A stretch of DNA of 33,298 nt from Pirellulales bacterium (GTDB taxonomy: Bacteria; Planctomycetota; Planctomycetia; Pirellulales; DATAWG01). Shown one piece after another: positions 1-9,242 of the stretch (its first letter is position 1; every line of letters begins with the position of its first letter). The translations under genes were made by a program, and so were the position numbers. The notes beneath the pieces are model-generated. The model saw only the letters and a list, made by a program, of their open reading frames with translations. It had not been told where the DNA came from and did not search any database. Location: NCBI GenBank assembly GCA_035939775.1, contig DASZFO010000004.1, positions 1-33,298 of the forward strand. Reading direction: 5' to 3'.

Positions 1-1525
1 TGCCCTCGGATTCGAGGGAGTCAGACAGCACTGGCGCGATTGCGGGGCTCAAGTTAACCCCCGGGCGATTTCTCATCGGGGGCGGATTTCCCAGTTCATC
101 GACGAGCGCCGGCGCGTTCCCCACACGATCTTCGGCGAAGCTCCCGTCCGATGCCAAATCGCGGCTGAGATAGCGCAGGCCGCAAGTCAGCCGAGCGTCG
201 AATCTCCGATCAGGATGCTCGAACCACACGGCTCGTTCCGGATCGAGTCCCTCGCCGGCTACGAATTCGCGCGGCGGATGGCGCAGCAGGCAGGCGTTCA
301 AGAACGAATCGAAGCCAGGCCAGGCCTGCAGCGCGCGCAAGCTCAGCGGAAACGCGGTGGCAACAATTCGCCCGCGGCCGACTCCGCGCTCGACGACCAG
401 CTCGCCGGTGTGCGGCAAGAATCCCGCCTCCGGAGCCTTCACAAGCTGAATGCCGCTCCAGGCATGAATGGGCGAAAGCGGCCGGCGCCCTTTCCCCTGT
501 TTCGGCGTGAAATAGCTGCTCAACGGCAAGAGCGCCTCGGCCGTGATGGCGCGCGTCGGGCCCTCATTGGCCGGCAGATAGGGGCCGAGGAAGCTGCCGC
601 GCAGCGTGCCGAGCGTGTTCGGGCCGCTCAGGATCAGTTGCCCGCCCCAATGCAGCCAATCGAGCATCGCCCGCTGCTGGTCAGGGGAAAGCAGCGCCGG
701 ATCGACGTCGTCCCAGAGCACGTAGGCGATGCTCGACCAAGCCAGCGGATGGGCCGGCAATGCGACGTGCTTCTCCAGCGGCGGCAGGACAAAGCGATAA
801 TACACTAGCCGCCCGTCGAACTCCGGCCCGCGCAGCGCATCCAGTCCCTCGAGCGATCGATAGCGCAAATGCTCGCGCGCCAGCACGAAGAAATAGAACT
901 GATACGGCGGCATCAAGACCAGCGGCGTCGCCCCCGATTGAATCATCGCGCTGCCGCCGCGACTGCGTAATTCCGTCGAGAGCCAAGGTCTGCTAAAGAC
1001 GAACTGTTGTGGGACACCGTTGACGTCGATGTCGCCGGCGGTTCGAGCCGGCTCGCTCCGCGGCACGAACACCGGCAATTCGGGGAACCGCTCCTGCCCT
1101 TTGGGCAAAACGACCGGGCGGCTGGTAATCAATTGCGTGGGAACTTGAGCGACCCGCGCATCGGCCGATTTCAGCGTCAGTTCCGTGTCCATTTCACCGA
1201 CGAAGTCGAAGTTGTTCGCCTTCATCGCCTGACTGATGCAGAACCAATGCCCCGGCTTCACGCCGAGCGATGGACTATCGGCACGGAACGGCTCGACGTA
1301 GGGCTGAGAGACCTCGAAATCTCGTTTCTTCTCTTCTTCCTTCTTCTTTTTCTCTTCGTCCTCTTTCTTCTTTTTCTCCGACTTCAACTTCGCGTCCTGC
1401 TCCGTATCGGAATCGGCGGTGCAGCCGCTGCAACCGGGAAGCGGCGCGATCACGAGCAGAAACAACAACAGCCAAAATGCCGCTCCGGGATGGCTACATC
1501 GATCGGCGGCGCAGTTCTGGCACAT
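1..1525 (-). CDS. Predicted lipoprotein with a GATase-like region, 3' end outside the window
   Basis: An open frame of 508 codons runs from ATG at 1525 to the window edge without a stop, so the C-terminus is missing. GGAAGAGG lies about 10 nt before the ATG. Residues about 17-35 form a hydrophobic segment ending in the lipobox LPGC, so export and lipid anchoring are expected. A highly charged Lys/Glu tract of about 25 residues follows and probably acts as a spacer from the membrane. The middle holds stretches such as YVLWDDVDPALL, LDWLHWGGQLILSGP and GRGRIVATAFPLS, which resemble the glutamine-amidotransferase-like fold of many planctomycete secreted proteins. I see no certain catalytic triad. 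The function is unknown. The frame is read directly; the fold is inferred. It is divergent from hicA. Confidence 0.8.
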   Translation of the reverse strand, partial: MCQNCAADRCSHPGAAFWLLLFLLVIAPLPGCSGCTADSDTEQDAKLKSEKKKKEDEEKKKKEEEKKRDFEVSQPYVEPFRADSPSLGVKPGHWFCISQAMKANNFDFVGEMDTELTLKSADARVAQVPTQLITSRPVVLPKGQERFPELPVFVPRSEPARTAGDIDVNGVPQQFVFSRPWLSTELRSRGGSAMIQSGATPLVLMPPYQFYFFVLAREHLRYRSLEGLDALRGPEFDGRLVYYRFVLPPLEKHVALPAHPLAWSSIAYVLWDDVDPALLSPDQQRAMLDWLHWGGQLILSGPNTLGTLRGSFLGPYLPANEGPTRAITAEALLPLSSYFTPKQGKGRRPLSPIHAWSGIQLVKAPEAGFLPHTGELVVERGVGRGRIVATAFPLSLRALQAWPGFDSFLNACLLRHPPREFVAGEGLDPERAVWFEHPDRRFDARLTCGLRYLSRDLASDGSFAEDRVGNAPALVDELGNPPPMRNRPGVNLSPAIAPVLSDSLESEG

Positions 1526-1705
1526 CGGGCAAACACCTCTTCCGCCCTTGAGTCTAATGCGGCGGTCAGCGCGGCGAAAGTAGCGGGCCCACCGCCATCG
1601 GCATTTCGCGACTCATGGTCGGGCCGTCAGCGGGCCGCTATCATATACACCAGTACGGAACTGCACCGCGACTCAACGGGTCGCAATCAACACAGTCAGC
1701 AAGCG

Positions 1706-1942
1706 ATGAGCCGGCGTGATAAACTGATCGGGAAGATGCGCGAGTCGCCGCGCAGTATCCGTTTTGCCGAGGTGGAGTCGCTGTTGCGGTACGAGGGGTT
1801 TGTACTATTCAACCGTCGCGGAAGTCATTGCACATATCACCGCCAAGACGGTCGGCTACTGACGGTGGTTCGGCCTCACGGACGACGGAAAAACTGCAAT
1901 CCGGCCGACGTGCGGAGAATCCTGGAGGCATTGGATCTATGA
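1706..1942 (+). CDS. hicA: HicA-type mRNA interferase toxin
   Basis: This 78-residue protein matches the small HicA/YcfA family, which has a double-stranded-RNA-binding-like fold and cleaves mRNA on or off the ribosome. The sequence shows the family pattern LLRYEGF, then RRGSHCTYHR with the conserved catalytic-type histidine (His41), then VVRPHG and a C-terminal helix ADVRRILEAL. I chose the ATG at 1706 because it gives the family length; the frame stays open far upstream, but that part looks non-coding. It overlaps hicB by four bases (ATGA), so the two are translationally coupled. A TATCAT at 1639-1644 could be the -10 box of the pair, but the -35 is poor. The family call is firm; toxicity is inferred. 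Confidence 0.9.
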   Translation: MSRRDKLIGKMRESPRSIRFAEVESLLRYEGFVLFNRRGSHCTYHRQDGRLLTVVRPHGRRKNCNPADVRRILEALDL

Positions 1943-2172
1943 CCACGACACACGAATATCGGGGATACGTGTTCACGATCGACTACCAGCCGCACGACCC
2001 AGCATTTACGGTATCGTTCGCCGATTTTTCCGACATCGTTACGAGCGGCGCGTCATTGGCCGAGGCGTTCGCACACGCCTGCGAGGCCCTGGATTTGCAC
2101 TTGGAAAGCCTGCAAAAGCTCGGGCTTCCGATCCCTTCGGCCAAACACCGGCTCGTAGTCGAGACCGCCTAG
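1939..2172 (+). CDS. hicB: HicB-type antitoxin, short form
   Basis: This 77-residue protein carries the partial RNase-H-like fold of HicB antitoxins: YRGYVFTIDY, a VSFADFSDIVTSG strand-turn, then AEAFAHACEALDLHLESL and GLPIPSAK. It should bind and neutralise the HicA encoded just upstream. It ends right after the fold and has no room for the C-terminal HTH or ribbon-helix-helix domain that many HicB proteins use for autorepression, so this copy may not bind operator DNA by itself. It starts inside the hicA stop codon (ATGA). The stop lies 2 nt from the end of the convergent TPR gene, a tight tail-to-tail arrangement. Confidence 0.88.
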   Translation: MTTTHEYRGYVFTIDYQPHDPAFTVSFADFSDIVTSGASLAEAFAHACEALDLHLESLQKLGLPIPSAKHRLVVETA

Positions 2173-2174
2173 AA

Positions 2175-4361
2175 TCATTGCCCCCGCGCCTCGCCCCGAC
2201 CGGCACGCAGTTGCTTAGCGCGGTCAGCGAGACGTTTTGCCTCATCGGCTTGGGCCGTTTTGTCGAGCGCGCTGGCTAGATCGTCGAGCGTGGCGATGAT
2301 TGCAGGATGATCGGGGGGCAAGGCGCGATCCTCGATCGCCAGCGACTGGCGCAACAATGGCACGGCGGCGAGAGGTTTTCCCTGCCGCACGTGCACCCGT
2401 GCCAGGTCGCGCAGATACTCCGCCATGAGCGGATGGCTCGCCGCTTGATCTCCAATCTGCCTTTGCACAATGGCCATGGCCGCCTCGCAATCGGCCGCGG
2501 CTGCGGGCAAGCTCTGTGGATCATCAGCCAATTCGGCCCGCGCAGCTCGCAGCGCAGCAACTTCAAGCGTCTCGGACGAGTGCTCATCGTGAGACTCGCC
2601 GCCGGCCGGCGCTGCGGGAAGGCCGACGATCTTGGCCGCCGCTTCGAACTGCTGTTGGGCCAGGTCTCTCTTACGCTGGCGCAGAAAGACGATGCCGAGA
2701 ACCCGCAGCCCTTGCGCCCGAGCGACGACTTGCTCCAACCCGGCCTGGTCGAGAATCGTCAGCGCCTCGCCGATCGCGGTCTCTGCTTCCTGATTCTTTC
2801 CGGCGAGCGAGTACGCCTCGGCAAGCCGAATCTTGATCGCGGCCACGTAGGGATGCTGCGGCGGCAACGACCGCGCCGCCGATTCGATCGCCTGCTGGTA
2901 GCGGGCGATCGCCAGATCGTAATGTCCCAGATCGGCGTCGAGCGCCGCGCGCGTGGCCAGCGATACGAGCCGCTCGGGAGCGTTCTCTCGCGGCGACGAC
3001 TCCAGCACGTCGGCGGCTTCGCTTGCCAGAGACTGCGCCTGCGCGAAATTGGCCTCGATCCGCTGGAGTTCGGCCAGCGCGTTCAAACTGAGGCCGATCG
3101 CCGGGGTCCTCGCTTGCTCCGCGGCGGCGCGCCGCACGGAGAGCGCGTCGTCGAGCAATTCACCCGCCTGATCGAATCGCTCCTCGCCCAGCGCGACCAT
3201 CCCGAGGTTGTAGAGTTCCGTCGCCACGTCGAGATCGGCCAGCTCGCGAGGCCGGCCGTTCGCCGTGCTCCATTCGATCCAGAGCTTTTTCGCCAGAACG
3301 AATCCGGCGGATAGCCCTTCGGCGCTGGGCGGAACTTCGACTGTCGCCGGACGCGTCAGGACTCGAAGCACGGCTTGATTGTTCGCGTCGGCGGCGAGCA
3401 ACGGATCAATTGGGCCACGGTTGTCGTCGCGGGCGGCCCGCTGGCGGCTCGATTTGGTCTCGTCCCCGAATCGGGCCGCTTCGGCATAGTTCCCTTGCAT
3501 CACGCGGATCGCCACCAGAAGATTCACTGCCTGCCGATAGCGCGGCGACTCATGGCCACGGGCGGCGGCCTGGTCGCGCAGTTGGCGAGCCCGGTCCGCC
3601 GCCGTCTTGTAATCTCCGGCCAGCGCCGCAGCCAGCGCCCCATGGGCCAGATAATCCTCGCGCCGCGGCTCGCCCTCCAGCAATTCGCCGTAACGCCGGC
3701 TGGCTTCGGTGAATCGGCCGGCATACAGATCGGCCTGAGCGCGGGCAACGCGCACCAATTCGCGAGTGTCGCGGTCCATCGCTTTATCCTCATCCAGCGT
3801 GTTCAGCAGCGCGATTGCATCATCGAACCGCGCTTCGGCGACGGCCTGAAGGGCCCGCGGAAACGGCGGGCTTTCCGGCGAGATCGCTTCGGCGGCGTGA
3901 CGGGCGGCGGGGGACGGCGCCGGCGCGGCGATCGTCGCGAACTGACGGTCGGCAAGCGTCAGCACCGGCTCGTCGAGCCCATGCTCGAGCAGCCGCCAGA
4001 GATCGGGCTCCGCCTCGCCGGCAGGAATCGGCACCCAGGGGCTAAGCCACCAGCCGAGAACGACGATAAACGTCAGCGAGCCGGCTACTTTGCTGGTGCT
4101 GACTCGTCCCACCAGCGGCCAGCGGAGCCGATTGTATTTCTTCCCGTACTCGCGGATTGCGAACACCACCGTCAGCATTGCCAGCAGTGCGTTGACGATC
4201 CCGACCAGCCGCTGGAAGAAAACCGGCAATTCGGCCGGACCAACGAAAAAGACGACTAGCATGAACGCCAGCAAAATCAATCCGGTGAAGCGCGTCCGCG
4301 TCGGCTGACGGGGCGGCCGCGCGGCAGATGGTCCAGGCGTTGCTGATCGTTCGGAGTCCAT
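2175..4361 (-). CDS. Membrane-anchored TPR-repeat protein
   Basis: This 728-residue protein has an N-terminal membrane unit followed by a long TPR region. Three hydrophobic segments are visible in the first 120 residues: around FTGLILLAFMLVVFF, around GIVNALLAMLTVVFAI, and around SLTFIVVLGWWLS. The rest is helical repeats with typical TPR spacing, such as YNLGMVALGEERFDQAGEL and LNALAELQRIEANFAQAQSL; later ones are of the kinesin-light-chain type, with LPPQHPYVA and LPPDHPAII between helices. This suggests a protein-interaction scaffold at the membrane. An upstream TTG at 4403 is in frame, but I prefer the ATG at 4361. No enzymatic domain is seen. The gene is convergent with hicB. Confidence 0.85.
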   Translation of the reverse strand: MDSERSATPGPSAARPPRQPTRTRFTGLILLAFMLVVFFVGPAELPVFFQRLVGIVNALLAMLTVVFAIREYGKKYNRLRWPLVGRVSTSKVAGSLTFIVVLGWWLSPWVPIPAGEAEPDLWRLLEHGLDEPVLTLADRQFATIAAPAPSPAARHAAEAISPESPPFPRALQAVAEARFDDAIALLNTLDEDKAMDRDTRELVRVARAQADLYAGRFTEASRRYGELLEGEPRREDYLAHGALAAALAGDYKTAADRARQLRDQAAARGHESPRYRQAVNLLVAIRVMQGNYAEAARFGDETKSSRQRAARDDNRGPIDPLLAADANNQAVLRVLTRPATVEVPPSAEGLSAGFVLAKKLWIEWSTANGRPRELADLDVATELYNLGMVALGEERFDQAGELLDDALSVRRAAAEQARTPAIGLSLNALAELQRIEANFAQAQSLASEAADVLESSPRENAPERLVSLATRAALDADLGHYDLAIARYQQAIESAARSLPPQHPYVAAIKIRLAEAYSLAGKNQEAETAIGEALTILDQAGLEQVVARAQGLRVLGIVFLRQRKRDLAQQQFEAAAKIVGLPAAPAGGESHDEHSSETLEVAALRAARAELADDPQSLPAAAADCEAAMAIVQRQIGDQAASHPLMAEYLRDLARVHVRQGKPLAAVPLLRQSLAIEDRALPPDHPAIIATLDDLASALDKTAQADEAKRLADRAKQLRAGRGEARGQ

Positions 4362-4499
4362 CGCAGGCGAGGGGCGAGTGATGAGGGGCGAGGGACCGTA
4401 CAAGAGGTCGGCCGCCGATTTATCCGGTTATCGCCCTATGTTACCTTCCGCTCAGGCTTTCCGCATGTGAAGTGAGCGGCCGACTCGTTTTGATCAGTC

Positions 4500-4552
4500 G
4501 TTGGATTTCAGGCTTTAGCCTGTTCCCCACAGCCTGAAGGCTGAACTCCAAC
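4500..4552. repeat. Imperfect inverted repeat, REP-like hairpin
   Basis: The arms GTTGGATTTCAGGCTTTAGC and its mirror ending in CTGAACTCCAAC surround a short TTCCCCA centre. The arms match imperfectly over about 23 nt, and each contains a smaller CAGGCT...AGCCTG-type palindrome. It lies in the spacer between the divergent TPR gene and the first Hint-domain gene. There is no T-tract, so a simple terminator is less likely than a dispersed palindromic element. Confidence 0.6.
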
Positions 4553-4668
4553 AGTTCCGCCTCCGACCCCGGCCCAGGGAATAATTCGCCCCTCCCCCGG
4601 CGAATTGCCTATCGTGGCGGGGATGGCGGTCTCTCCGCGGATCGAAACCATGCACAAGGAGATGTTGC

Positions 4669-6855
4669 ATGAGTAGTGTAAGAGGCGTCCTGGCAGCCGG
4701 CATTCTCACACTCGGCGCAGTGGCGGCTTGGGGAGCGGACGCGACTCCCGCGCCGACGCCCAAAAACTCCGCGCCCCGAGAAGCAACCAACGCGTCTCCG
4801 GCAGATCACTATGTGCGCGAAGCCCTTGCGGCCGAATTGGCCGGCGACGAAGCGAGCCGCGACGAATTGCTTGCTCAAGGGCTTTCAGCGGATCCCGACT
4901 GCCACTCCGCCCGCTGGCAATCCGGCTACGTCTCCATTGACGGCAAGTGGATGACGACCGATGAAACGGCGGCGAAGTTTTCGTCGGACCATGATCTTGC
5001 CGATTATCGCCGACGGCGCGAACAGGCGGCCAGCGCGGGCCTCTTCGCACGTGGCGCTGTGTCGATCGGCACCGGAGGCACGGACGAGGGCAAGAGTTCG
5101 GCGGCACAAGGCGCATCGGTCGAGACCTACCGTTCCGATGCCCTCACCCAGGAGGGGATTGCGGAAAACGCGAAGTTAGCACGCTGGTGCCGCTCGAAGC
5201 GATTGGCTGACGAGGAGCGCGCTCATTGGACTCAAGTGCTTCTGGAGGACCGTTCGAATCGCGAGGCGCAAACGCGATTGAGCATGCGATGGTACATGCG
5301 CAGCTTGCTGACGAATGCCCAGATAGATGCGCTGAAACATCGGCGTTCGTTCGAGGAACGGCAGTTGACGGAATGGAAGGCGATTGTCGTTCGCTGGCAA
5401 AAGGAGCTTAACGCCGGCAGCGGCGTTGAGCGCGCCGAGGCAGCCACGGAGATGCAAGATATTAAGGACCCGGCCGTCATCCCGGCTTTGGAATGGGCGG
5501 TTTATTCCGATTCGCCCAAGTCGCCGGCCAAAGGCAATGCGGCCACACCGTTCCAACGGCAGGCGATCGCCTTGCTCGGACGGCTGCCGGAGCAGCGCGC
5601 TACCTACTCATTGGCCGGGCATGCCGTCCTCGCGCCGCAAGCGGAATTGCGCAGCGCCGCGGCGGACGAACTCAAGAAGCGACCGCTTCACGACTTCGTC
5701 CCGAATCTTTTGTCGGGATTGGCCAATCCAATTCAATTCGATTACGCCATGGCATTCGACCGCGGCACGGGAATGGCGAACTACCGCGCCGTCGTTTCGC
5801 AGGAGGGGCGAGATACCGTTCGGCAAGTCGAATACTCCGACTCTGTGACGGGATTGTTGCCGAGTGTCAATGGCGGCCGGGACGTGTCCGTGAATCAAAC
5901 GAAGTTGGTCGACTTTACCGGGAAACGGCCGACCGTAACTCAAACCTCGACATCCGATGTCGGTTGGCAGTTTTGGCAACCCGGCCCGCGCAATTGGACC
6001 GAAGTCCCCGGCGCAGTCGCGATTTCACGCCAAAGCCAGTTACTCGCGGCTTCCGTGGACAAACAAGACGGCCGCATCGAGCAAATGAATGGCCGAATCA
6101 ATTCCGTTCTTGAGACTGTGACCGGCAAGGCGTCATCCACCGACTCGGACAAGCCGGCCGACGAGTCCGACGCGATCCCTGACTCGGCATTGGCAAAGAG
6201 CGCGACGTCGACCGCTGACTATTGGTGGAATTGGTGGGCGGACTATAACGAGCTGCCGACGCCCTACAAACAGGTTTCCATCACCAAATACTCCAACAGC
6301 TCGAACCGTGCCAATCCCAGCGAGTATTCCTATCACCAATCGGCGAGTTCGGGCACGGTGGTCTACAACGCGCCGCCGCCGCCATATCGCCATTGCCCTT
6401 ATTGCTTTGCGGCCGGCACGCCGGTTCTGACTTTGACAGGCCCGCTCGCAATCGAAAAATTGCAGATCGGAGACCGCGTGCTTGCCCAAGATCCAGACAC
6501 CGGCGAACTGGCTTACAAACCGGTCTTGGCGACGAGCAAGAGCCCGCCGGCCAGGCTGCTGCGGATCACGACGTCTCGCGGCGCGGTTCGATTGACGCTC
6601 GGACATCCGTTTTGGATCGTCGGCAAAGGTTGGCGAATGGCCAAGGAATCGCGCGTCGGCGATCAGATTCATGCTCTCCACGGAGTTGCCGTTGTCACGG
6701 CGATCGAAAGTCAACCGATGGAGCCAGTGTTTAATCTGAACGTCGCCGATTTCGGCACCTATTTCGTGAGCGACGGACAGTTGCTAGTCCACGATTTCAC
6801 GCCGCGGCTGCCGAGCCGCGCCCTGTTGCCGGGGTACGTCGGCGATAGTCTCTGA
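4669..6855 (+). CDS. Secreted HEAT-like protein with C-terminal Hint domain (copy 1)
   Basis: This 728-residue protein starts at an ATG preceded by AAGGAG at good spacing. It has a signal peptide (residues 1 to about 22, ending AWGA), an N-terminal helical part (VREALAAELAGDEASRDELL, then GKWMTTDE), a HEAT-like stretch around residues 260-350, and a Trp-rich YWWNWW motif at about 518-523. The last 150 residues are a Hint domain: Cys579 in CFAAGTPV, LQIGDRVLAQD, the TxxH motif at Thr643-His646 (TLGHPFW), and VADFGTYFV. The terminal intein-type Asn is replaced by Asp709 (LLVHD). Only 19 residues follow, so no cargo or toxin domain is present. Hint domains rearrange peptide bonds at their N-terminal Cys; cleavage or ligation of the upstream part is possible but unproven. 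The next gene is a close paralogue. Confidence 0.85.
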   Translation: MSSVRGVLAAGILTLGAVAAWGADATPAPTPKNSAPREATNASPADHYVREALAAELAGDEASRDELLAQGLSADPDCHSARWQSGYVSIDGKWMTTDETAAKFSSDHDLADYRRRREQAASAGLFARGAVSIGTGGTDEGKSSAAQGASVETYRSDALTQEGIAENAKLARWCRSKRLADEERAHWTQVLLEDRSNREAQTRLSMRWYMRSLLTNAQIDALKHRRSFEERQLTEWKAIVVRWQKELNAGSGVERAEAATEMQDIKDPAVIPALEWAVYSDSPKSPAKGNAATPFQRQAIALLGRLPEQRATYSLAGHAVLAPQAELRSAAADELKKRPLHDFVPNLLSGLANPIQFDYAMAFDRGTGMANYRAVVSQEGRDTVRQVEYSDSVTGLLPSVNGGRDVSVNQTKLVDFTGKRPTVTQTSTSDVGWQFWQPGPRNWTEVPGAVAISRQSQLLAASVDKQDGRIEQMNGRINSVLETVTGKASSTDSDKPADESDAIPDSALAKSATSTADYWWNWWADYNELPTPYKQVSITKYSNSSNRANPSEYSYHQSASSGTVVYNAPPPPYRHCPYCFAAGTPVLTLTGPLAIEKLQIGDRVLAQDPDTGELAYKPVLATSKSPPARLLRITTSRGAVRLTLGHPFWIVGKGWRMAKESRVGDQIHALHGVAVVTAIESQPMEPVFNLNVADFGTYFVSDGQLLVHDFTPRLPSRALLPGYVGDSL

Positions 6856-6944
6856 GCGAGCGGCGAAGTAGACGGCAACGAATGATTGTGAAACGTCGGT
6901 GTGACATGCGAATCCTTGCGTTCACCGCGGGCACAGGGCCGTAG

Positions 6945-9212
6945 ATGACTTATACCAGAAAGTACCGCACGAGAACGAGAATCGGGATTCTGGCAACCGG
7001 CCTTGTCGCACTCGGATGGCTGGCAGCTTCGGGGGCGGAGGCGATCCCACCAAAACAGCCTTCGCTCGATCCGTCGTGCATGTCCCCCGCGGAGCGCTTG
7101 GTGCGGGAAGCGCTTATCGCGGAGTTGGCGGGCGACGACACGCGCCGCGACGCCCTCTTGGCGCACGCGCTCCAAGAAGACCCCGAGTGTCGCGCCGCTC
7201 GCTGGCAAGCGGGCTATTCAGAACTCGAAGGAAAGTGGTTCACGCCGGAAGAAGTCGCCGGGAAATACGCTTCCGATCCCAAATTGTCGGAATACCGACG
7301 CCGACGCGACCATGCCGCCGATGCCGGTCTATTCTCACGCGTACCGATTTCCGATATAGCGGAGAGTAGTGCCGGAGGTCCCACGGCGGGAGGTGGTTGG
7401 TCAGCCAGCGTTGCTGGCACGACAGCACTTTCTTCGGAAGGACTTGCCGCGCTCGTCGAGTTGGCTCGCTGGTGTCGCGCCAAGCGGTTGCCGGACGAAG
7501 CGCGGGCCCACTGGCTGCAAGTGCTCGTGGAGGCTCCGAGAGATGGCGAAGCAGAACGCCGCCTCGGCATGCGCTGGTTTCGCGGAACGCTGGTGACAAA
7601 TGCGCAGATCGAAGAAATCAAGAAACAGCACTCTCTTGAAGAAAATCAACTCGCGCTGTGGAAGCCCATTGTGATCGGTTGGCGAAAGTCGCTCGATGAA
7701 GGCACGGCGGCCGCGAAAGCCCAAGCAACCGCGGAAATGAAAACCGTGAGAGATCCGGGGATCATTCCGGCGTTGGAATGGGCCGATGCGACCGATGCGG
7801 TCAAACCGCCATCGAATCGTGACGCAGCGACTCCGTTCCAGCAGCAAGCGATTGCGCTGCTCGGTCATCTTCCGCCGCAGCGAGCCACGTACTCCCTCGT
7901 TGAACACGCCGTAATGGCTCGCCAATCGGAGGTTCGCAGCGCCGCGACCGACCAATTGAAGGCGCGGTCGTTATACGACTTCGTTCCCATTCTGCTGGCC
8001 GGACTGGCCAACCCGATCGAGTTCGACTATGCGACTTCGTTCGATCACAACTTGGGGCTCTCGGCATCCCGCGCCGTTGTTTCCCAGGAGGGACCAGACG
8101 CGATCCGACAAGTCGAATACTCCGACTCCACGTCGGGCTTGCGGCCAACTTTTGTGGGTGGCCTGCATACGGTGGTCTCCGGGACAGAATGGATCGACGT
8201 GGCACACATTAAAATCACCCCAAAACAACTCGTGCGTTACGTTGTCTCGGGCCAAAACCCAAGTAACCTGGCCGGCGCCGTCACGACCCGCCAGATCAAT
8301 TCGATTTCGCAATCTAGTTCGGGAGCGTTTCTTCCGAGCTCTCCGGGATCCAGCGACCGTGTTGAGGCCGACCGAGCAGTCGTCACGAGCGAGCGATTCG
8401 CCGCCTCCGTCGATGCCCGCAACGCACGGATCGAATTGACCGACCAGCGAATCGATTCGGTCTTGAAAGAAGTTACCAAAGGGATGTCGGCCAAAGTTGA
8501 CGAAAACGCTGACGAGAAGGACGCGATCCCGGATACCGCCGTCACAAAACCGTCGACAACGACGGCCGATTATTGGTGGAATTGGTGGGCGACCTATAAC
8601 GAGGCGTATTCGCCCGAGAAACCGACCTCGATCACCGCCTATTCACGCGGATACAATTGCAGCCACGACGTGAATACGAGCACCTACAACGTCGATATGA
8701 CGCCGCAGATGTACAATTCGGTCACGCGTCAGTTGATACGTGTAGGCCGCACGCACTCCTGCTTTGCCGCCGGAACGCCGGTCACGGCGATCACCGGTCG
8801 CATGCCAATCGAGAAACTTCGCATCGGCGACCGTGTTTTGGCGCAAGACGCTGACAGCGGCGAGTTGGCCTACAAGCCGGTTCTGGGAACCACCGTCCGC
8901 CCGCCGATCGAGATGATGCTCGTCACGACAACGCGAGGTGCCTTGCGGACGACGCGCGGGCATCCGTTTTGGATCGTCGGCAAGGGGTGGCGAATGGCCA
9001 AGGAACTCCAAGTTGGCGACCGAGTGCATTGCCTGGACGGCAGCGCCACCGTGACGGCAATTGCCGCGGAGCCGCCACAGAGCGCTTACAACCTCATCGT
9101 GGCCGATTTCGGAACGTATTTCGTGGGAGATGGCCGGATTCTGGTGCACGACAATACGCCGCGGCTGCCAACCGCGGCCAAAGTGCCTGGATTTGTCGCG
9201 ATGGATCGGTAG
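6945..9212 (+). CDS. Secreted HEAT-like protein with C-terminal Hint domain (copy 2)
   Basis: This 755-residue paralogue lies 89 nt after copy 1 and matches its whole domain order: signal peptide (residues 1 to about 34, ending GAEA), VREALIAELAGDDTRRDALL, LEGKWFTPEE, the HEAT-like region (DPGIIPALEWADA), YWWNWW near 543-548, then the Hint domain. The Hint core has Cys606 (CFAAGTPV), LRIGDRVLAQD, Thr670-His673 (TRGHPFW) and a terminal VHD with Asp736 followed by Asn737. A 19-residue tail (TPRLP...PGFV) resembles that of copy 1. The variable part lies just before the Hint Cys, where the two copies differ most. The tandem duplication and conserved Cys/TxxH suggest both retain autoprocessing chemistry. 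No strong ribosome-binding site is visible before the ATG; co-transcription with copy 1 is likely. Confidence 0.85.
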   Translation: MTYTRKYRTRTRIGILATGLVALGWLAASGAEAIPPKQPSLDPSCMSPAERLVREALIAELAGDDTRRDALLAHALQEDPECRAARWQAGYSELEGKWFTPEEVAGKYASDPKLSEYRRRRDHAADAGLFSRVPISDIAESSAGGPTAGGGWSASVAGTTALSSEGLAALVELARWCRAKRLPDEARAHWLQVLVEAPRDGEAERRLGMRWFRGTLVTNAQIEEIKKQHSLEENQLALWKPIVIGWRKSLDEGTAAAKAQATAEMKTVRDPGIIPALEWADATDAVKPPSNRDAATPFQQQAIALLGHLPPQRATYSLVEHAVMARQSEVRSAATDQLKARSLYDFVPILLAGLANPIEFDYATSFDHNLGLSASRAVVSQEGPDAIRQVEYSDSTSGLRPTFVGGLHTVVSGTEWIDVAHIKITPKQLVRYVVSGQNPSNLAGAVTTRQINSISQSSSGAFLPSSPGSSDRVEADRAVVTSERFAASVDARNARIELTDQRIDSVLKEVTKGMSAKVDENADEKDAIPDTAVTKPSTTTADYWWNWWATYNEAYSPEKPTSITAYSRGYNCSHDVNTSTYNVDMTPQMYNSVTRQLIRVGRTHSCFAAGTPVTAITGRMPIEKLRIGDRVLAQDADSGELAYKPVLGTTVRPPIEMMLVTTTRGALRTTRGHPFWIVGKGWRMAKELQVGDRVHCLDGSATVTAIAAEPPQSAYNLIVADFGTYFVGDGRILVHDNTPRLPTAAKVPGFVAMDR

Positions 9213-9242
9213 AGTCTCGCGGCGTTAATGGAGTTCGATGGT

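Noticed and set aside
215-808. Plus-strand open frame of 197 codons, and others nearby up to 1551
   Set aside because: They lie opposite the lipoprotein frame, which has a signal peptide, lipobox and RBS; these frames show Arg/Pro-rich shadow composition.
6403-6855. Intein or homing endonuclease
   Set aside because: The Hint domain is at the protein end with no C-terminal extein of a host protein and no LAGLIDADG or HNH insert.
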